Position numbers and translations under genes: made by a program. From Thermotogaceae bacterium (GTDB lineage Bacteria; Thermotogota; Thermotogae; B21-G9; HyVt-16): a DNA stretch of 6,901 nt. Shown here in pieces: positions 5,067 to 6,901 of this stretch (positions within the stretch are counted from its first letter, which is position 1; the number at the start of each line of letters is the position of its first letter). The stretch is from positions 1-6,901 of the forward strand of contig DQYP01000134.1 of NCBI GenBank assembly GCA_011043375.1. Direction: 5' to 3'. Under the pieces are notes generated by a model. The model had not been told where the DNA came from. It worked only from the letters and a program-made list of their open reading frames with translations, and did no database searches.

Positions 5067-6901
5067 ATGAAGGCTTTTATTAATAATACGACAGCCTTAG
5101 TGCTCTTTCTTCTCCCCCTGTCGCACATATTTGCAGCAGACACTACTTATAAAGTTAACCAAATACCAGAGGACCTTTTAATTAACGCAAAAGCTGTCAT
5201 AAGAAACAGCCATATTGAATTTGAAATCAAATCACGGAGTAGAGCCATCAAAACTGTAAAATATGCGATAACAATTCTCAATAAAAATGGCATTCGCAAC
5301 TCTATTCTGGAAAAGTATTATGATAAATTTTCACGTATTTCCAATCTCAAAGCAGTGGTCTACGATGAAGAAGGCGAAAAAATAAAAAGAGTACCCAATG
5401 AAGATATTCATGATTTTAGTGCAATTTCCGGATTTTCAGTTTATGAAGACTCTCGGGTCAAATTGATTGATCCTAAATACCTTGAATATCCATTCACAGT
5501 TGAATACTCCTATACAATTACATATAACGGGATCATTAATTATCCCGACTGGATTCCTGTTATGGATTATGGTATATCTATTGAAAAGTCAACATTCTCA
5601 GTTCTTGCACCAAGCGATATTGTTTTTCAATATCTTGAGAATGAGCACGCCCCAAAAGCCAATAACACTTTATTGGAAGATAACAATAAATTATTCGAAT
5701 GGTCCCTGGAAAACTATCCTGCAATTAGAAAAGAATACTATAGCAAACCCATTCAAAGCTTAACACCTGTTGTATATATTGCCCCAACAATTTTTAAAAT
5801 ATCTTCACAAGTTGGCTATAACACTTCCTGGAAAGACTTCGGGTCTTTTGTCGAGCAACTGAACCAGGGGAAGATTAATTTAAACGAAGTAACTAAACAA
5901 AAAATACGGGGAATTACTTCCAAAGTTTCGGATACACTTGATAAAATCCGTGAAATTTATTCATATTTACAAAACAACACCAGATATGCCAGCATACAAG
6001 CAGGCCTGGGCGGATGGGAACCTTTTGATGCAGAAACTGTTGACAAAACGAAATATGGCGATTGCAAAGCTCTTTCCATGTATATGTTAGCTTTACTGGA
6101 TGCCGCTAACATCAAAGGGTATTACACCTTGGTAAAAGCAGGCAAAAATAAAGAAGAAATTATTGAACAGCTACCCTCTAGTCAGTTTAATCATGTAATA
6201 GTTTGTATACCTTCTAAGAATGATACGTTGTGGCTGGAATGCACAAACCAGAACATCCCGTTTGGATATTTGGGAACCTTTACTGATGACAGGTATGCTT
6301 TGTTGATTGCCGATACGGGGGGGATTATGGTACGTACAAAATCCTATTCGAAAGATGATAATCAACAAATACGCACAGTAAAAATCAGGCTTGACAATTG
6401 GGGGGATGCTAACGCTGATATTAATACCGCTTATAAAGGAAGCTTTTACGATGATTACTTGCCAATACTGCGCGATGACTATAAAGGTAAAGAACAAAAA
6501 ATTTACAAAAAACTATATTCAACAGGTCTAAACATCAATAGTTTCTCACATGAAGAAGTTAAAAATTCAATTCCGTTTGTTTTAGAAAAACTTGATGTTT
6601 CATTTAGCGATTATGGAGTAATTATGGGCAACCGGTATCTTGTCAGGTTAAACCCAGTTAACGCTGCTAAAAACATCCCATCGTTACGAACAGAAAGAAC
6701 CTCCGATATATATATTCGAAGACCGTTCACTGAAATTGATACGGTATTTTTTGAGATCCCCTCTGATTACAGAATTTATAAAACCCCTGATGATGTTTCA
6801 ATTGTTAACGAGTTTGGAAGTTACTATTCAAAAGTTGATGTTAATGGTTTAAATCTTATTTACACAAGAAGACTGGAAATTAATGCGGGAGAATTCCCAA
6901 A
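5067..6901 (+). CDS. Exported DUF3857/transglutaminase-like protein with intact Cys-His (3' end cut by the window edge)
   Basis: The frame is open from ATG at 5067 to the right edge: 611 codons with no stop. A signal peptide occupies about residues 1-24 (TTALVLFLLPLSHIFAA). The DUF3857 domain covers about 40-230 (including YLEYPFTVEYSYTITYNG at 138-155 and DWIPVMDYGIS at 161-171). The papain-like transglutaminase core spans about 280-400, with the Cys in KYGDCKALSMYM (C333), the His in QFNHVIV (H376) and an acid in LWLECT (E391, where many relatives have Asp). SIQAGLGGWEP (309-319) just before the Cys is also characteristic. A beta-rich C-terminal domain follows and is truncated by the window; homologues are usually about 640-680 residues. 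It is predicted to be an envelope thiol hydrolase or transferase acting on peptide or amide bonds, with substrate unknown. Its ATG lies 3 bases after the previous stop, so the two are almost certainly co-transcribed and probably translationally coupled. It shares domain architecture with its neighbour and is likely an ancient duplicate. Confidence 0.88.
   Translation, partial: MKAFINNTTALVLFLLPLSHIFAADTTYKVNQIPEDLLINAKAVIRNSHIEFEIKSRSRAIKTVKYAITILNKNGIRNSILEKYYDKFSRISNLKAVVYDEEGEKIKRVPNEDIHDFSAISGFSVYEDSRVKLIDPKYLEYPFTVEYSYTITYNGIINYPDWIPVMDYGISIEKSTFSVLAPSDIVFQYLENEHAPKANNTLLEDNNKLFEWSLENYPAIRKEYYSKPIQSLTPVVYIAPTIFKISSQVGYNTSWKDFGSFVEQLNQGKINLNEVTKQKIRGITSKVSDTLDKIREIYSYLQNNTRYASIQAGLGGWEPFDAETVDKTKYGDCKALSMYMLALLDAANIKGYYTLVKAGKNKEEIIEQLPSSQFNHVIVCIPSKNDTLWLECTNQNIPFGYLGTFTDDRYALLIADTGGIMVRTKSYSKDDNQQIRTVKIRLDNWGDANADINTAYKGSFYDDYLPILRDDYKGKEQKIYKKLYSTGLNINSFSHEEVKNSIPFVLEKLDVSFSDYGVIMGNRYLVRLNPVNAAKNIPSLRTERTSDIYIRRPFTEIDTVFFEIPSDYRIYKTPDDVSIVNEFGSYYSKVDVNGLNLIYTRRLEINAGEFP

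Noticed and set aside
6171..6497. Minus-strand open frame, and the plus-strand out-of-frame 5467-5763
   Set aside because: Both are contained in the continuous plus-strand frame from 5067, which carries the transglutaminase motifs.

Overview
The window looks like a Bacteroidota chromosome, probably class Bacteroidia; an order such as Marinilabiliales is only a guess. The evidence is A-rich leaders without clear Shine-Dalgarno sequences, Bacteroidota-type promoter boxes (TAnnTTTG), signal peptides cut just before Gln, and a tandem pair of DUF3857/transglutaminase-like exported proteins. There is no ribosomal or transfer RNA gene, CRISPR array or transposase gene.

Layout. Positions 1-1212 (minus strand) hold most of a COG2509-type FAD-dependent dehydrogenase that runs off the left edge. 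Positions 1213-1655 are a divergent intergenic region with a cluster of five short palindromes at 1279-1464, resembling a REP/BIME-like element, followed by an AT-rich dyad at 1523-1557. Positions 1656-2810 (plus strand) hold an exported peroxiredoxin-like protein and a four-helix DoxX-family membrane protein, 54 bases apart and probably one redox-related transcription unit. Positions 2811-3176 are non-coding and carry several inverted repeats and a credible promoter. From 3177 to the right edge (plus strand) are two exported DUF3857 + transglutaminase-like proteins only 3 bases apart. The second has no stop codon inside the window.

The most notable feature is the contrast between these last two proteins. 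The downstream one keeps the papain-like Cys and His of the transglutaminase fold (C333 and H376, with E391 at the acidic position). In the upstream one the Cys position is Ser (S321) and the His position is Tyr (Y364), and only the Asp remains (D379). This looks like a co-transcribed pseudoenzyme/enzyme pair in the cell envelope. The substrate cannot be read from the sequence.

The left part of the window is richer in G+C than most of the 3177-6901 block, judged from hand-counted 60-base lines. I see no strong evidence of a wholly new system. The pseudoenzyme/enzyme pair, the palindrome cluster with a compensatory base-pair change, and the secreted peroxiredoxin-DoxX pair are the points to follow.
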